Source: Candidatus Methanocorpusculum faecipullorum
GTDB lineage: Archaea > Halobacteriota > Methanomicrobia > Methanomicrobiales > Methanocorpusculaceae
Reading direction: 5' to 3'
DNA: 46,524 nucleotides
Assembly: GCA_018883755.1 (NCBI GenBank)
Contig: JAHLFR010000005.1
Location: 1 to 46,524, forward strand
A program made the translations under genes and the position numbers. Below are positions 35,090 through 43,340 of the stretch, piece by piece. Below the pieces are notes generated by a model. That model was given only the letters and a program-made list of their open reading frames with translations. It searched no databases and was not told the DNA's origin. Within the stretch, counting starts at the first letter, position 1. Each line of letters starts with the position of its first letter.

Positions 35090-35988
35090 GATTTTGCCCC
35101 CTTAATCTTTGGTTTATTCTGTACGGGCTGCTTCTTTCCTTCCTCTTTTTCCATGTAGAGCCGGAGAACACCCGCATTGAATGCCCAGGTGAAGATCATA
35201 TCGCAGACAAGACCGATGACAAGGACGGCTGCGATGTTGTAAAGGGTTGGAACCTGACCGATGAGGGCAACCACCAGCATGGCAACGATTGCGGCAAGGG
35301 TTGTAGTGGTCATGATAAATCCGGTGTGGAACGCACCTGCCATCTTGTCGGCAAGCTTTCCCTGACGTTTGAGGACTTTGCTGGTCAGGAGAATGTTGCT
35401 GTCCACAGAGTAACCGATGAGCATGAGAAGTGCTGCGGTTGTTGCAAGTGAGAGTTCAATTCCGATGATGTTCATGACTCCTGCGGTGATGGTGATGTCG
35501 GCGACTCCTGCGAAGACGACGGTTGCTGCGGGAATCAGTTTGCGGAATGCAATAAACACGACGACCGCCATACCGATAAATGCGAAGAGCAGGGCAACCA
35601 TTGCCTGTGACTGAAGCGTTGCACCGAAGTTTGCTCCTATCTGATCGATACTTGCATCAGGGTATTTGGCGAGGGTTTCTTCGTTGAACTTCATCATCTC
35701 TTCATTGGACATCGGGCCGAACTTGATGTAGTATCCGGCGTTACCGACTCCTTCGTCGATGGAGGTCAGGGGGTACCCTGCATAAAATGCCTGTATCTGT
35801 TCTTTGGTATCTGTGGTGTGGATTGTGACCGCGGTACCTCCGGCGAAGTCAATGCCGGGGGTGACGGGCATGCCGGTGTTGATGAACGTGAACCCGACGA
35901 TGGCCGCGGCAACAAGGAAGATCAGAATCGGGATGAGCATCATCCGTTTCGGATCGTATTTGTTGATATCATACCGGGGAAATTCCAT
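35086..35988 (-). CDS. secF: Protein-export membrane protein SecF
   Basis: 300 residues with six membrane segments. Conserved features are GIDFAGGTAVTIHT in the first loop and LLMLIGYSVDSNILLTSKVLKRQGK (the typical GYSVxxxIV motif). It is the first gene of the secF-secD pair, and the two overlap by 4 bases. It ends in a basic tail (KKQPVQNKPKIKGAK) on the cytosolic side. Confidence 0.95.
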   Translation of the reverse strand: MEFPRYDINKYDPKRMMLIPILIFLVAAAIVGFTFINTGMPVTPGIDFAGGTAVTIHTTDTKEQIQAFYAGYPLTSIDEGVGNAGYYIKFGPMSNEEMMKFNEETLAKYPDASIDQIGANFGATLQSQAMVALLFAFIGMAVVVFIAFRKLIPAATVVFAGVADITITAGVMNIIGIELSLATTAALLMLIGYSVDSNILLTSKVLKRQGKLADKMAGAFHTGFIMTTTTLAAIVAMLVVALIGQVPTLYNIAAVLVIGLVCDMIFTWAFNAGVLRLYMEKEEGKKQPVQNKPKIKGAKS

Positions 35989-36061
35989 GGTTTACTTATA
36001 TTGATTTTCAAAGGATATAATAAGCCATGCCTGTCCGGAAATCCAGATTGAAAAAGAGGGG

Positions 36062-36880
36062 TTATTCGGTGCGGCCGATTTCTGCTGCGCCTTTCTGGGC
36101 TTTCATGTCGGCTGCGGTGATGTTTGGGTGGTGGTATCTGGGGCGTTCATCGGTTTTGCCGCCGCAGGAGATGGCTTCAACGGGACAGAACTGCAGGCAG
36201 GCAAGACAGCCTTCGCAGTGGTTAAGCCACTCTTTTTTGCCTTTGGGGAGTACCTGGATGTTGTTGACGGGACAGACATCGACGCAGACCATGCACCCGT
36301 TACAGTTTGAGCTGACGACGAATTTTTTGCCGAACGCGGGGATCTTTTTCATGAACGGTTTGTACATTACCATTCTGAGGAGTTTTCCGGTTGCGGTGAG
36401 GTCAATGTGCCGCGGCCGCCGTTCCTGAACTGCTTCAACCAGGACTGCAACTTTTCTGAGTGCGTCTTCGCGGATGGTTTTCTGCTCTGTTTTTGCGGGC
36501 GGTGCGGACAGGGGGATGTAGTTGTCCGGCATCTGGATCCACCATGCGGCGTCGAGGTCATGCCCGCTTTGTTTGGCGAGGGCTGCTATTTGTTTGGTGG
36601 GTGATCCGTATCTTCCCCCTTCGGTGACGACGGAGAATACGTATCCGGCATCCGAGAGATCAAGGATGCCAAAGAATCTGATCACAATATTCGGCAGTCC
36701 CATTGCATACAGCGGATAGACGATACCGATGTTGGTATCCTTTGGCACGCGAACCGTTTCCCCTTTGAGGAGAAGCATGGGGATGGGGACGAGTTCGGTT
36801 TCCGGGAGCCGCTCGGCGATTGCCCGGGCTACGGCGAGGCTGTTGCCTGTTCCGGTAAAGTAGTAGAGTATTGTTTTCAT
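36062..36880 (-). CDS. EFR1-type flavodoxin/ferredoxin protein
   Basis: 272 residues. Residues 1-150 resemble a flavodoxin (YYFTGTGNSLAVARAIAERL is the FMN phosphate loop). The C-terminal part carries two [4Fe-4S] clusters: CNGCMVCVDVCPVNN and CEGCLACLQFCPVEA. It is a soluble electron-transfer protein whose partner is unknown, probably linking ferredoxin to a flavin-dependent reaction. It is monocistronic, about 70 bases from secF in the same orientation. Confidence 0.88.
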   Translation of the reverse strand: MKTILYYFTGTGNSLAVARAIAERLPETELVPIPMLLLKGETVRVPKDTNIGIVYPLYAMGLPNIVIRFFGILDLSDAGYVFSVVTEGGRYGSPTKQIAALAKQSGHDLDAAWWIQMPDNYIPLSAPPAKTEQKTIREDALRKVAVLVEAVQERRPRHIDLTATGKLLRMVMYKPFMKKIPAFGKKFVVSSNCNGCMVCVDVCPVNNIQVLPKGKKEWLNHCEGCLACLQFCPVEAISCGGKTDERPRYHHPNITAADMKAQKGAAEIGRTE

Positions 36881-37138
36881 GGCGGTGATCGACCGGACTT
36901 TTTGGTATTGGTATAGAGTCCGGCGTTCCTCCTGTGCATATATTTGTCGGGCGTGTGGTTATAGATTGTGTTAGATAAAAGGGGAATGTGTTTCTGTTGT
37001 ATGATGATGTTTGGGTGTGTCTCATGCAGGAAAAAAAGATCAGCTATCAGGAACTGGACAGCAAACAGCAGATCACCATCTGCACCCTGCCTGCCATACC
37101 AGCCAAATAATAATTGATCTTTCTTCTTCTTTTCTTCT

Positions 37139-37164
37139 TGTACTGTACTAATAAGTACAGTACA
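37139..37164. repeat. Perfect 11-bp inverted repeat with 4-base loop
   Basis: TGTACTGTACT (37139-37149), loop AATA, AGTACAGTACA (37154-37164). It is preceded by a long TCTT-rich stretch and followed by TAGTAGTAGTAC. Without a T-run after it on either strand, it is not a textbook terminator. Confidence 0.8.
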
Positions 37165-37234
37165 TAGTAGTAGTACTAGGTAATAGAAAATGAAAAAAAT
37201 CCCGGACGGTCTGCGGTCACATCCCCTATGTATC

Positions 37235-37261
37235 TGTCGAAAAAATCTAAAAATTTCGACA
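37235..37261. repeat. 8-bp inverted repeat with AT-rich loop
   Basis: TGTCGAAA (37235-37242) and TTTCGACA (37254-37261) are perfect complements around 11 bases. A neighbouring CGACAG (37262-37267) could pair alternatively with CTGTCG (37234-37239), so two mutually exclusive folds are possible. Confidence 0.6.
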
Positions 37262-37355
37262 CGACAGGTCTGACGTGTTCACGGAGTATACAGATAAAAC
37301 ATCCTCATGATCGATATGTACGAAAAACGACTGAACAAAAATCCTTGAAAAGAAG

Positions 37356-37429
37356 TGCTGCGAGAGGGATCCGAACCCCCGACTTCCAGATTATGAGTCT
37401 GGCGCCCTAACCAGCTAGGCCACCGCAGC
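37356..37429 (-). tRNA. tRNA-Met (CAU), elongator type
   Basis: A 74-base cloverleaf. Acceptor arms are GCTGCGG and TCGCAGC with discriminator A, and the CCA is not encoded. The D stem is GCC/GGC and the anticodon stem CCAGA/TCTGG around the loop CTCATAA, with anticodon CAT at 37393-37395. The T arm (GGGGG/CCCTC) has the loop TTCGGAT. No intron. The lack of an initiator-style acceptor (AGC) and the body sequence fit elongator methionine. A tRNA-Ile2 whose C34 is modified to agmatidine cannot be fully excluded. Confidence 0.95.
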
Positions 37430-37460
37430 AAGAAGTGCATTATAAGAAGGACGTTTCAAA

Positions 37461-37468
37461 ATATATAG
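37461..37468 (-). promoter_or_regulatory. TATA box of tRNA-Met
   Basis: On the minus strand AACC followed by TATATAT gives a BRE and TATA element centred about 35 bases before the tRNA 5' end, so transcription would start a few bases upstream of the mature tRNA. Confidence 0.55.
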
Positions 37469-37501
37469 GTTACTGAATCTCTCCGGAAAATGAGAGGGAA
37501 A

Positions 37502-39004
37502 TTACTGTTTCCCTTTCGCCTGTTTTGCCGCTGCCGCTGCAAGATATGCGTTCACCGCAGCGGTTACCGCGATTGTTTTCTCCTTTCCTTTTCCAAGTGA
37601 ATCCGCAAGCTGGTGCATCCGCGTCTCGCTCTCACGCATGTACCGCGGGAGATGCTTTCTGACCTCCGGCTCTTCGAGGAAATGCGTGTGCGTGTTTCCT
37701 GCAATGAACTCCGGATTGTTCATGATTGCGTAATGCAGCGGGAGTGTTGTCTTAACGCCGAGGATCACATACTCCATTAACGCACGGCGCATCCGTGCAA
37801 TTGTTTCCTCACGGGTCATGGCACGGGCACAGAGCTTTGCGATCATCGAGTCATACAGCGGCGGAATTGCATATCCTACGTGAATACAGCTGTCGATACG
37901 GATACCGGGTCCTCCCGGAGACCGGTACCGGGTAATCTTTCCTGCATCGGCTGCAAAGTTGTTCATTGGATCCTCTGCATTGACCCGGCATTCGATTGCA
38001 TGACCGCGGCAGATGATCTGGTTCTGTGCATAGGGCAGCGGCTCACCGGCTGCCACCTTGATCTGCATCCGCACCATGTCCATACCGGTGATAAGTTCTG
38101 TAACGGTGTGTTCCACCTGCAGACGGGTGTTCATCTCCATGAAGTAGTAGTTTCCGTTGTCGTAGAGGAACTCCACCGTTCCGGCATTCTCATAGTTACA
38201 GGTCTTTGCGACCGTAATCGCCGACTGGGTCATCCGTTCGCGGAGCTCCGGTGTCATGATTGGGCATGGTGCCTCTTCGATCAGCTTCTGGTGACGGCGC
38301 TGGATGGAGCATTCGCGCTCAAACATGTGCACCACATCTCCCTGTGAGTCTGCAAACACCTGCACCTCGATGTGGCGGGGGTTTTCGAGATACTTCTCGA
38401 TGAAGACCGTCGGGTCTCCGAAGGCGGAAGCAGCCGTACGCATTGACTTCTCAATTGCCTCGTCCATCTCTTCGGAGCTGCGGACGATCGTCATTCCGAT
38501 ACCTCCGCCTCCAGCGGACGCTTTTACGATCACCGGATATCCGATGGACTCGGCAAACGCTTTTGCCTCATCATGCTCCGTACTCCGTGTCCAGGGGAGA
38601 ACCGGGACACCGGCATCCGACATCGCCTGCTTGGATCCGATCTTTGATCCCATCATCGCAATCGTTTCTTCCGACGGGCCGATGAAGGTAAATCCTGCTT
38701 TCTTTACTGCTCCGGAGAATGCAGCCTTCTCTGCAAGGAACCCGTATCCCGGGTGGATCGCATCGGCTCCTGCCATTTCTGCGACCTCCAGGATCCTCTC
38801 CATATTCAGATAACTCTTTGTCGGATGTGCAGCACCGATTAAAAATGCCTCGTCCGCATACTTCACATGCAGAGCATCTGCATCCGCTTCCGAGTAGACC
38901 GCAACGGTCTCAATTCCCATCTCGCGGCATGCCCGCATCACACGGATAGCGATCTCTCCGCGGTTGGCGACCAGGACTTTGTCAAAGTAGCGGTCTTTGT
39001 TCAT
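37502..39004 (-). CDS. pycA: Pyruvate carboxylase subunit A (biotin carboxylase)
   Basis: A 500-residue ATP-grasp biotin carboxylase that carboxylates the biotin on PycB with bicarbonate and ATP. Motifs: VLVANRGEIAIRVMRACREMG, KASAGGGGIGM (phosphate loop), FIEKYLENPRHIEVQVFAD, ERECSIQRRHQKLIEEAP and the active-site MEMNTRLQVEHTVTE. It overlaps pycB by 4 bases. The last 40 residues are helical and Ala-rich. Oxaloacetate from this enzyme feeds the incomplete TCA branch and aspartate synthesis. Acetyl-CoA carboxylase is unlikely, since its partner is PycB. Confidence 0.95.
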   Translation of the reverse strand: MNKDRYFDKVLVANRGEIAIRVMRACREMGIETVAVYSEADADALHVKYADEAFLIGAAHPTKSYLNMERILEVAEMAGADAIHPGYGFLAEKAAFSGAVKKAGFTFIGPSEETIAMMGSKIGSKQAMSDAGVPVLPWTRSTEHDEAKAFAESIGYPVIVKASAGGGGIGMTIVRSSEEMDEAIEKSMRTAASAFGDPTVFIEKYLENPRHIEVQVFADSQGDVVHMFERECSIQRRHQKLIEEAPCPIMTPELRERMTQSAITVAKTCNYENAGTVEFLYDNGNYYFMEMNTRLQVEHTVTELITGMDMVRMQIKVAAGEPLPYAQNQIICRGHAIECRVNAEDPMNNFAADAGKITRYRSPGGPGIRIDSCIHVGYAIPPLYDSMIAKLCARAMTREETIARMRRALMEYVILGVKTTLPLHYAIMNNPEFIAGNTHTHFLEEPEVRKHLPRYMRESETRMHQLADSLGKGKEKTIAVTAAVNAYLAAAAAKQAKGKQ

Positions 39005-40743
39005 TTCACCACCACAAGCACGTCGCCGCTCTGGACGACTGCACCGTTCTCCACAAAGATCTCCGTGACCGTTCCGTCAACCGGACTGACCACCGGATTT
39101 TCCATCTTCATGGCTTCCAGCACAAGGAGTGTGTCACCGGCAGAGACTTTCTGACCCATCTGTACCTTGATGTCGAGTACCATTCCCTGAATACTGCTCT
39201 TCACACCGCCCGGCACGTCACCGTGAGGTGTCTGGCGTTTGCCGGGCTCAGAGCTTCCTGCGGCAACAGATTCTCCTTCGACAGAGAGGATTCTGACCAT
39301 GAACACCTCACCGTCAACCTCAACCTCCATTGAGCGGGGGATGTCAATGTCAACCGGTGCTGCTGCCACCGCTGCTGCGGGAGCTGCTTCCGGAAGGGCT
39401 TCTGCCTTCTTCTCGCCTTTCAGGAATGCCGGGGCAATTGCCGGATAGAGGATGTATGTCAGAACATCCTCATCCTTCTTGATAAGACCCTGGCTCTCGG
39501 CGTCTGCTTTCATCTTGTCGTAGATGGGGCCAAGCGTATCTGCCGGGCGGCAGCTGATCCGCTCTTCACTGCCGATGATCGAGGAGACCAGTGCGTCATC
39601 CAGTGGTGCCGGTGATTTTCCGTACATGCCTTTCAGATAATCACGAACCTCATTGGTCACCGTCTTGTAGCGTCCGCCCATCAGAATATTGAGAACAGCC
39701 TGGGTTCCGACGATCTGTGAGGTCGGGGTTACAAGCGGCGGGTAACCAAGATCCTTTCTGACCACCGGGATCTCTTTGAGTACCTCGTCCATCTTGTCAA
39801 GGGCATTCTGCTCCTTTAACTGGGATACAAGGTTGGAGATCATGCCTCCCGGAAGCTGATAGATCAGGACATCACTGTCGATGCGAACCGAGATTGGATC
39901 GATCAGACAATCATATTTACACCGGACGGCAGCTGCGGCGTTCTTGATGTCACGGAGTGTGGTCAGCTCAATGCCTGTATCCCGTTTGGTACCGGCAAGG
40001 GATGCGACAATGCTCTCCGTTGCGGGCTGTGAGGTGCCCCCGGCGAACGGGGACATTGCGGTGTCGAGAATGTCAACGCCTGCCTCAATTGCTGCCTGAT
40101 AACTCATCGGCGCAATACCGCTGGTCGAGTGGGTGTGCAGACATACGGGGATATCGATCCGCTCTTTGATACCGGTAATTAACGCACGGGCAGCTTCAGG
40201 CATGATGAGTCCTGCCATGTCTTTAATGCAGATCGAGTTACAGCCAAGGCTGTACAGCTCCTCGGCCATGTCGATAAACCCTTCAGTACTGTGAACGGGA
40301 CTCGTCGTGTAGCTGATTGTTCCCTGCAGGTGTTTACCTTCATTCAGGACGGCAGTCATTGAGCGCTGCATATTGCGGATATCGTTGAGCGCATCAAACA
40401 CACGGAAGACATCAACCCCATTCTTTGCGGCTGCGGCGATGAACTTGTCAACCACATCGTCCGGATAATGTTTGTAGCCGACAAGGTTCTGACCACGAAG
40501 CAGCATCTGAATGGGGGTCTTGACAAAGATCTTTTTAAGATCCCGTAGCCGCTCCCACGGATCATCGTTCAGATACCGAATGCAGGTGTCAAATGTTGCT
40601 CCTCCCCAGGCTTCAACAGACCAGAAGCCCGCTTTCTCCATCGCGGCTGCGAGTTCAAGCATGTCTTCGGTACGCATTCTTGTTGCTGCGAGCGACTGAT
40701 GCGCATCCCGAAGGGTTGTATCAGTTATATAGAGCTTTGTCAT
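39001..40743 (-). CDS. pycB: Pyruvate carboxylase subunit B (carboxyltransferase and biotin carrier)
   Basis: 580 residues from ATG 40743 (MTKLYITDTTLRDAHQSLAATRM), which has GGGAG 7 bases upstream; a more distal ATG at 40764 is less likely. The HMGL-like carboxyltransferase domain (metal-binding DTTLRD and CLHTHSTSG) is followed by the PycB conserved domain. An Ala/Pro-rich linker leads to a biotinyl domain with LVLEAMKMENPV, whose Lys receives biotin. It transfers CO2 from biotin to pyruvate. It is transcribed before pycA. This is the only biotin acceptor in the window, 3 kb from the biotin transporter genes. Confidence 0.96.
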   Translation of the reverse strand: MTKLYITDTTLRDAHQSLAATRMRTEDMLELAAAMEKAGFWSVEAWGGATFDTCIRYLNDDPWERLRDLKKIFVKTPIQMLLRGQNLVGYKHYPDDVVDKFIAAAAKNGVDVFRVFDALNDIRNMQRSMTAVLNEGKHLQGTISYTTSPVHSTEGFIDMAEELYSLGCNSICIKDMAGLIMPEAARALITGIKERIDIPVCLHTHSTSGIAPMSYQAAIEAGVDILDTAMSPFAGGTSQPATESIVASLAGTKRDTGIELTTLRDIKNAAAAVRCKYDCLIDPISVRIDSDVLIYQLPGGMISNLVSQLKEQNALDKMDEVLKEIPVVRKDLGYPPLVTPTSQIVGTQAVLNILMGGRYKTVTNEVRDYLKGMYGKSPAPLDDALVSSIIGSEERISCRPADTLGPIYDKMKADAESQGLIKKDEDVLTYILYPAIAPAFLKGEKKAEALPEAAPAAAVAAAPVDIDIPRSMEVEVDGEVFMVRILSVEGESVAAGSSEPGKRQTPHGDVPGGVKSSIQGMVLDIKVQMGQKVSAGDTLLVLEAMKMENPVVSPVDGTVTEIFVENGAVVQSGDVLVVVK

Positions 40744-40758
40744 GGTTGTCTCCCGGTT

Positions 40759-40775
40759 CTGCATTGTGAATGCAG
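40759..40775. promoter_or_regulatory. 7-bp inverted repeat upstream of pycB
   Basis: CTGCATT and AATGCAG around GTG, 15 bases before the pycB ATG and partly in its leader. Immediately upstream on the minus strand GTTTA/TAAAC (40775-40786) forms a second small palindrome. Either could be a regulator site; it does not match the BirA box seen before bioY. Confidence 0.35.
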
Positions 40776-40874
40776 TTTATCTAAACCTATACTGTTTTGG
40801 AATGAAAAGGTAAAAAAGTAGTCCTGATTGATCCGGTCCGGAATGACGTATCCGGATACTATTTATATGAGATA

Positions 40875-41522
40875 TCACAATGCAGGGGAGGCGGCTGAGA
40901 GGACGGCAGCAGCGCAGACTCCTGCGGTGCAGAGCATGAGAATATCCGTTTTTGTTGTGGGAAAATGCGGCAGATAGGTGCCTCCTGTATGATATCCTCT
41001 CCTTGCAAGATATGCGCCTATCCTGCCCGAACGGGAGAGAGAGAGGAGAAGGAGTCCTGTTGCGAGCGGCGGGATGGTTTTGCGGGTGAGTCTCTCTCCT
41101 TTGATCCTCAGCGCGGATTTCATATGGGAAAGATCGTCTGAGATGCCGGAGAGGTACTGCATGGTAAGTTCGGCGGAGAGACCGAGGTCGAACCCTGTTT
41201 TTCTTCCAAGTGCCCATACCCCGAGATCAAGAAACTCTCCCGGTTTGTGTGATACACCCAGCCAGAATGCGAGGCAGAATATGACAAAGATCTTTGCGGC
41301 ATAGATCCCGCCGTCACCTCCGGAAAGGTACAGGATGAGTCCCGGAAATCCTGCGGCAAGAACTGCGGATGGCATGAACAGTTTCCAGGAGTTGTGAGAG
41401 AATGTTTCTTCTGCACAGAATACTATCCAGCAGGCCGCGGCAAGGAGTGTTCCAAGTACTCCGGTGAATGCAGATAGGGAGAGGAGAATCACTACGATGA
41501 GGCGTATGCGGATGTCAGTCAC
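40875..41522 (-). CDS. ecfT: ECF transporter transmembrane subunit EcfT (BioN-like)
   Basis: 215 residues from GTG 41522 (MTDIRIRLIVVILL), which overlaps the end of the preceding ATPase gene by 8 bases and has GGAGGG about 11 bases upstream; no ATG fits. It is a membrane protein with about five helices. The two coupling motifs that dock the ATPases are near the C-terminal half: ALRIKGERL and AYLARRGYHTGG (the A-R-G type). It links ATP hydrolysis to the substrate subunit BioY. It is the last gene of bioY-ecfA-ecfA'-ecfT. Confidence 0.88.
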   Translation of the reverse strand: MTDIRIRLIVVILLSLSAFTGVLGTLLAAACWIVFCAEETFSHNSWKLFMPSAVLAAGFPGLILYLSGGDGGIYAAKIFVIFCLAFWLGVSHKPGEFLDLGVWALGRKTGFDLGLSAELTMQYLSGISDDLSHMKSALRIKGERLTRKTIPPLATGLLLLSLSRSGRIGAYLARRGYHTGGTYLPHFPTTKTDILMLCTAGVCAAAVLSAASPAL

Positions 41523-42081
41523 GATGCAGTTTTCCCTCCTGAATTGTCCAGTGTTCCGCTGTTGTTGGCAGATACTCGGTCTCATGAGAAAATATGAGAG
41601 TGATGCCGGTGCGCTGTTCAAGCAGTTCGGTGAGTTCCGGTTTTGCGGCCTGATCCAGTGATGCGTAGGGTTCATCGAGTATCAGGAGATCACTTTCCCG
41701 GGAGAGGATACAGGCGAGTTCCAGCCGGCGAAGTTCTCCGCGGGATAAGGTGAGTGGATCACGGGAGGATGGTCCGGTGTTCAGGCGATGAAAGGGTTCC
41801 TCGTTTCCAGTAATGTTCCAGGAGGTAATCTCTTCAGATACCGTGGTTCCGGTCACCTGATACTCGGGAAACTGCATCAATAGCAGCGGCGTATCCATGA
41901 TTTCTTCGTATAGGATCTCTCCTGAGTTTGGAGAGAGAATTCCTGCTGCTGCAAGTGCGAGTGTGGATTTTCCGGTACCAATCCTCCCTGAGATGAGATG
42001 AATGCCACAGGAAAATGCTGCATCCACGGATAGTGTAAAGTGATCCCGCTGAAACCGTACTGCATCAAAAATAAGTTTCAC
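41515..42081 (-). CDS. ECF transporter ATPase (second, EcfA')
   Basis: 188 residues from GTG 42081, which overlaps the preceding stop as GTGA. ABC motifs: Walker A GRIGTGKST, Q-loop MQFPEYQ, signature LSRGELRRLELA (LSRGE instead of LSGGQ), Walker B LLILDEPYASLD and H-loop FSHE. It is much shorter than the usual 270-290 residue EcfA, lacking the C-terminal dimerisation part. It pairs with the next ATPase to drive EcfT-BioY. Confidence 0.9.
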   Translation of the reverse strand: MKLIFDAVRFQRDHFTLSVDAAFSCGIHLISGRIGTGKSTLALAAAGILSPNSGEILYEEIMDTPLLLMQFPEYQVTGTTVSEEITSWNITGNEEPFHRLNTGPSSRDPLTLSRGELRRLELACILSRESDLLILDEPYASLDQAAKPELTELLEQRTGITLIFSHETEYLPTTAEHWTIQEGKLHRD

Positions 42082-42677
42082 AGATCACTCACCTTCCCGT
42101 ACACGAGTGTGATCCGGTGATCTGCTCTTTCTTGGACGCTGCGTGAGTGTGTACTCCAGAGTACATACGGGCAGCCGCTGTTTCTGATGATCTGAAACAG
42201 TTCATCTGTGGTCTGCGGATCAAGATGGGAATCGGGCTCGTCAAGCGTGATCAGTACCGGTTTTGCGATGAGTGCTGTTGCAATACCTACAAGCATCTTT
42301 TCACCGCCGGAAAGTGTCCGGCACTCTCTGTCCAGCAGATGTGCAATTCCAAGCCGGTCCGTGATCGAGGTAACTGCATCGTCTATTTCTGCGGGTTTGC
42401 GGTGTGCGAACCGGAGGGGAGATGCGATCTCGTCACGTACTACCGAAAAGATCAGATGCCGGTCCGGAAACTCGGAGACACAACCGACTTCACATGCTCG
42501 CGGTGCAGTCCCGTTGATGGTGATTGTTCCTGTTTCTGGCAGCAGCATTCCTGCAGCAAGACGGAGAAGTGTGGTTTTTCCTGCACCATTGTCTCCGGTA
42601 ACAGCGGAGATTCCCTCTGGAATGGAAAGGTGGGGAATATCCACAATGCCGTACCTGAGATCAGCTATGGATATCAT
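42078..42677 (-). CDS. ECF transporter ATPase (first, EcfA)
   Basis: 199 residues. Walker A GDNGAGKTT, Q-loop-like EFPDRH, canonical signature LSGGEKMLVGIATAL, Walker B VLITLDEPDSHLD and H-loop STHS. Again it is reduced to the nucleotide-binding domain. It overlaps bioY by 17 bases and the next ATPase by 4. The two ATPases differ enough to form an asymmetric pair, as in group I/II ECF systems, but here dedicated to BioY in one operon. Confidence 0.9.
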   Translation of the reverse strand: MISIADLRYGIVDIPHLSIPEGISAVTGDNGAGKTTLLRLAAGMLLPETGTITINGTAPRACEVGCVSEFPDRHLIFSVVRDEIASPLRFAHRKPAEIDDAVTSITDRLGIAHLLDRECRTLSGGEKMLVGIATALIAKPVLITLDEPDSHLDPQTTDELFQIIRNSGCPYVLWSTHSRSVQERADHRITLVYGKVSDL

Positions 42678-43215
42678 TGTTCGTCTGTGATGTTTTGTTT
42701 TTTGCGCTGCGCAGCCGGAGAATTACTGCTTCGACAATTACGCATTTGATGATGTCTCCTGGAATGTACGGTACAGCACACGCGAGTAGGGCTGCCGTAA
42801 GTTCTGCTCCGGTCGAGATCATAAACCAGGCGGTTCCGAAGACATAAAGGCCAGTGACAAATGCAGCGCAGGCGAGTATGTCATAGCGGATGGTTTCTTT
42901 TTCAAACAGCCATCCTGCAACTGCACTCATTATCACAAATCCTATCAGAAATCCTCCGGTTGGTCCGAGAAGTACTCCAAGTCCTGCGGTTCCGTTATGG
43001 AAGATCGGCAGACCAAGTGATCCAAAGAGGACATAGAGTCCGACCGGAATTACTGCATATCGCTTCATTACGGCTGCGGCAAGCAGTATGAATATATTTT
43101 GCAGGGTAAAGGGAATTATCAGAATTGGAATGGATATCCATCCGCCAACTGCGATGAGGGCGATGAATGCCGCTGACTCTGCGAGCAAACGTGCCCGTTT
43201 TTCATTACCGTACAT
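42661..43215 (-). CDS. bioY: Biotin transporter substrate-binding subunit BioY
   Basis: 184 residues, six membrane helices. BioY features: PILIIPFTLQNIFILLAAAVM, GLPIFHNGTAGLGVLLGPTGGFLIGFV (the conserved GxxxLxGPTGGYLxGF block) and the final VPYIPGDIIKCVI. It binds biotin outside and topples inside with EcfAA'T. It is the first gene of the operon. The BirA-type operator lies 3 bases upstream of its ATG, and no ribosome site is present, so the message is probably leaderless. Confidence 0.95.
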   Translation of the reverse strand: MYGNEKRARLLAESAAFIALIAVGGWISIPILIIPFTLQNIFILLAAAVMKRYAVIPVGLYVLFGSLGLPIFHNGTAGLGVLLGPTGGFLIGFVIMSAVAGWLFEKETIRYDILACAAFVTGLYVFGTAWFMISTGAELTAALLACAVPYIPGDIIKCVIVEAVILRLRSAKNKTSQTNNDIHS

Positions 43216-43217
43216 GA

Positions 43218-43249
43218 TTGTAAACTACTTGTTTGATTTTGGTAAACAA
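43218..43249. promoter_or_regulatory. BirA-type biotin operator at the bioY promoter
   Basis: TTGTAAAC at 43218-43225 and GTAAACAA at 43242-43249, 16 bases apart. The BirA consensus (TTGTWAAC, about 16 bases, GTTWACAA) is matched at six of eight bases in each arm pairing, the centre W's differing. The site covers the likely TATA region and ends 3 bases before the bioY start codon, so binding would block transcription. BirA1 and BirA2 both carry the DNA-binding domain required. Confidence 0.65.
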
Positions 43250-43340
43250 TAAGGGTGCTGATTGGAAGCGGGATAAAAAATCAGTGTATATGGTATCAGG
43301 GAGTTTTCACAAGATGCGCAAACTCTGAAAAAGAAAATGA

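Larger units (their letters stand above)
36881..37355. other. 475-base intergenic region with two palindromes
   Basis: No convincing gene. A 28-codon frame (37024-37110, beginning MQEKKISYQELDSK) lacks a ribosome site and homology and is probably chance. A pyrimidine run (TCTTCTTCTTTTCTTCTTG, to 37140) leads into the palindrome at 37139-37164, followed by a second hairpin at 37235-37261. A structured RNA, transcript ends, or an insertion scar beside the tRNA could explain this. No repeat of the tRNA 3' end was found. Confidence 0.6.

Noticed and set aside
37024-37110. 28-codon frame in the intergenic region
   Set aside because: No ribosome site, no homology that I can recall, and a start amid low-complexity sequence; kept only as a remark.
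37356-37429. Integration site of a mobile element at the tRNA
   Set aside because: No direct repeat of the tRNA 3' end and no integrase gene in the window.
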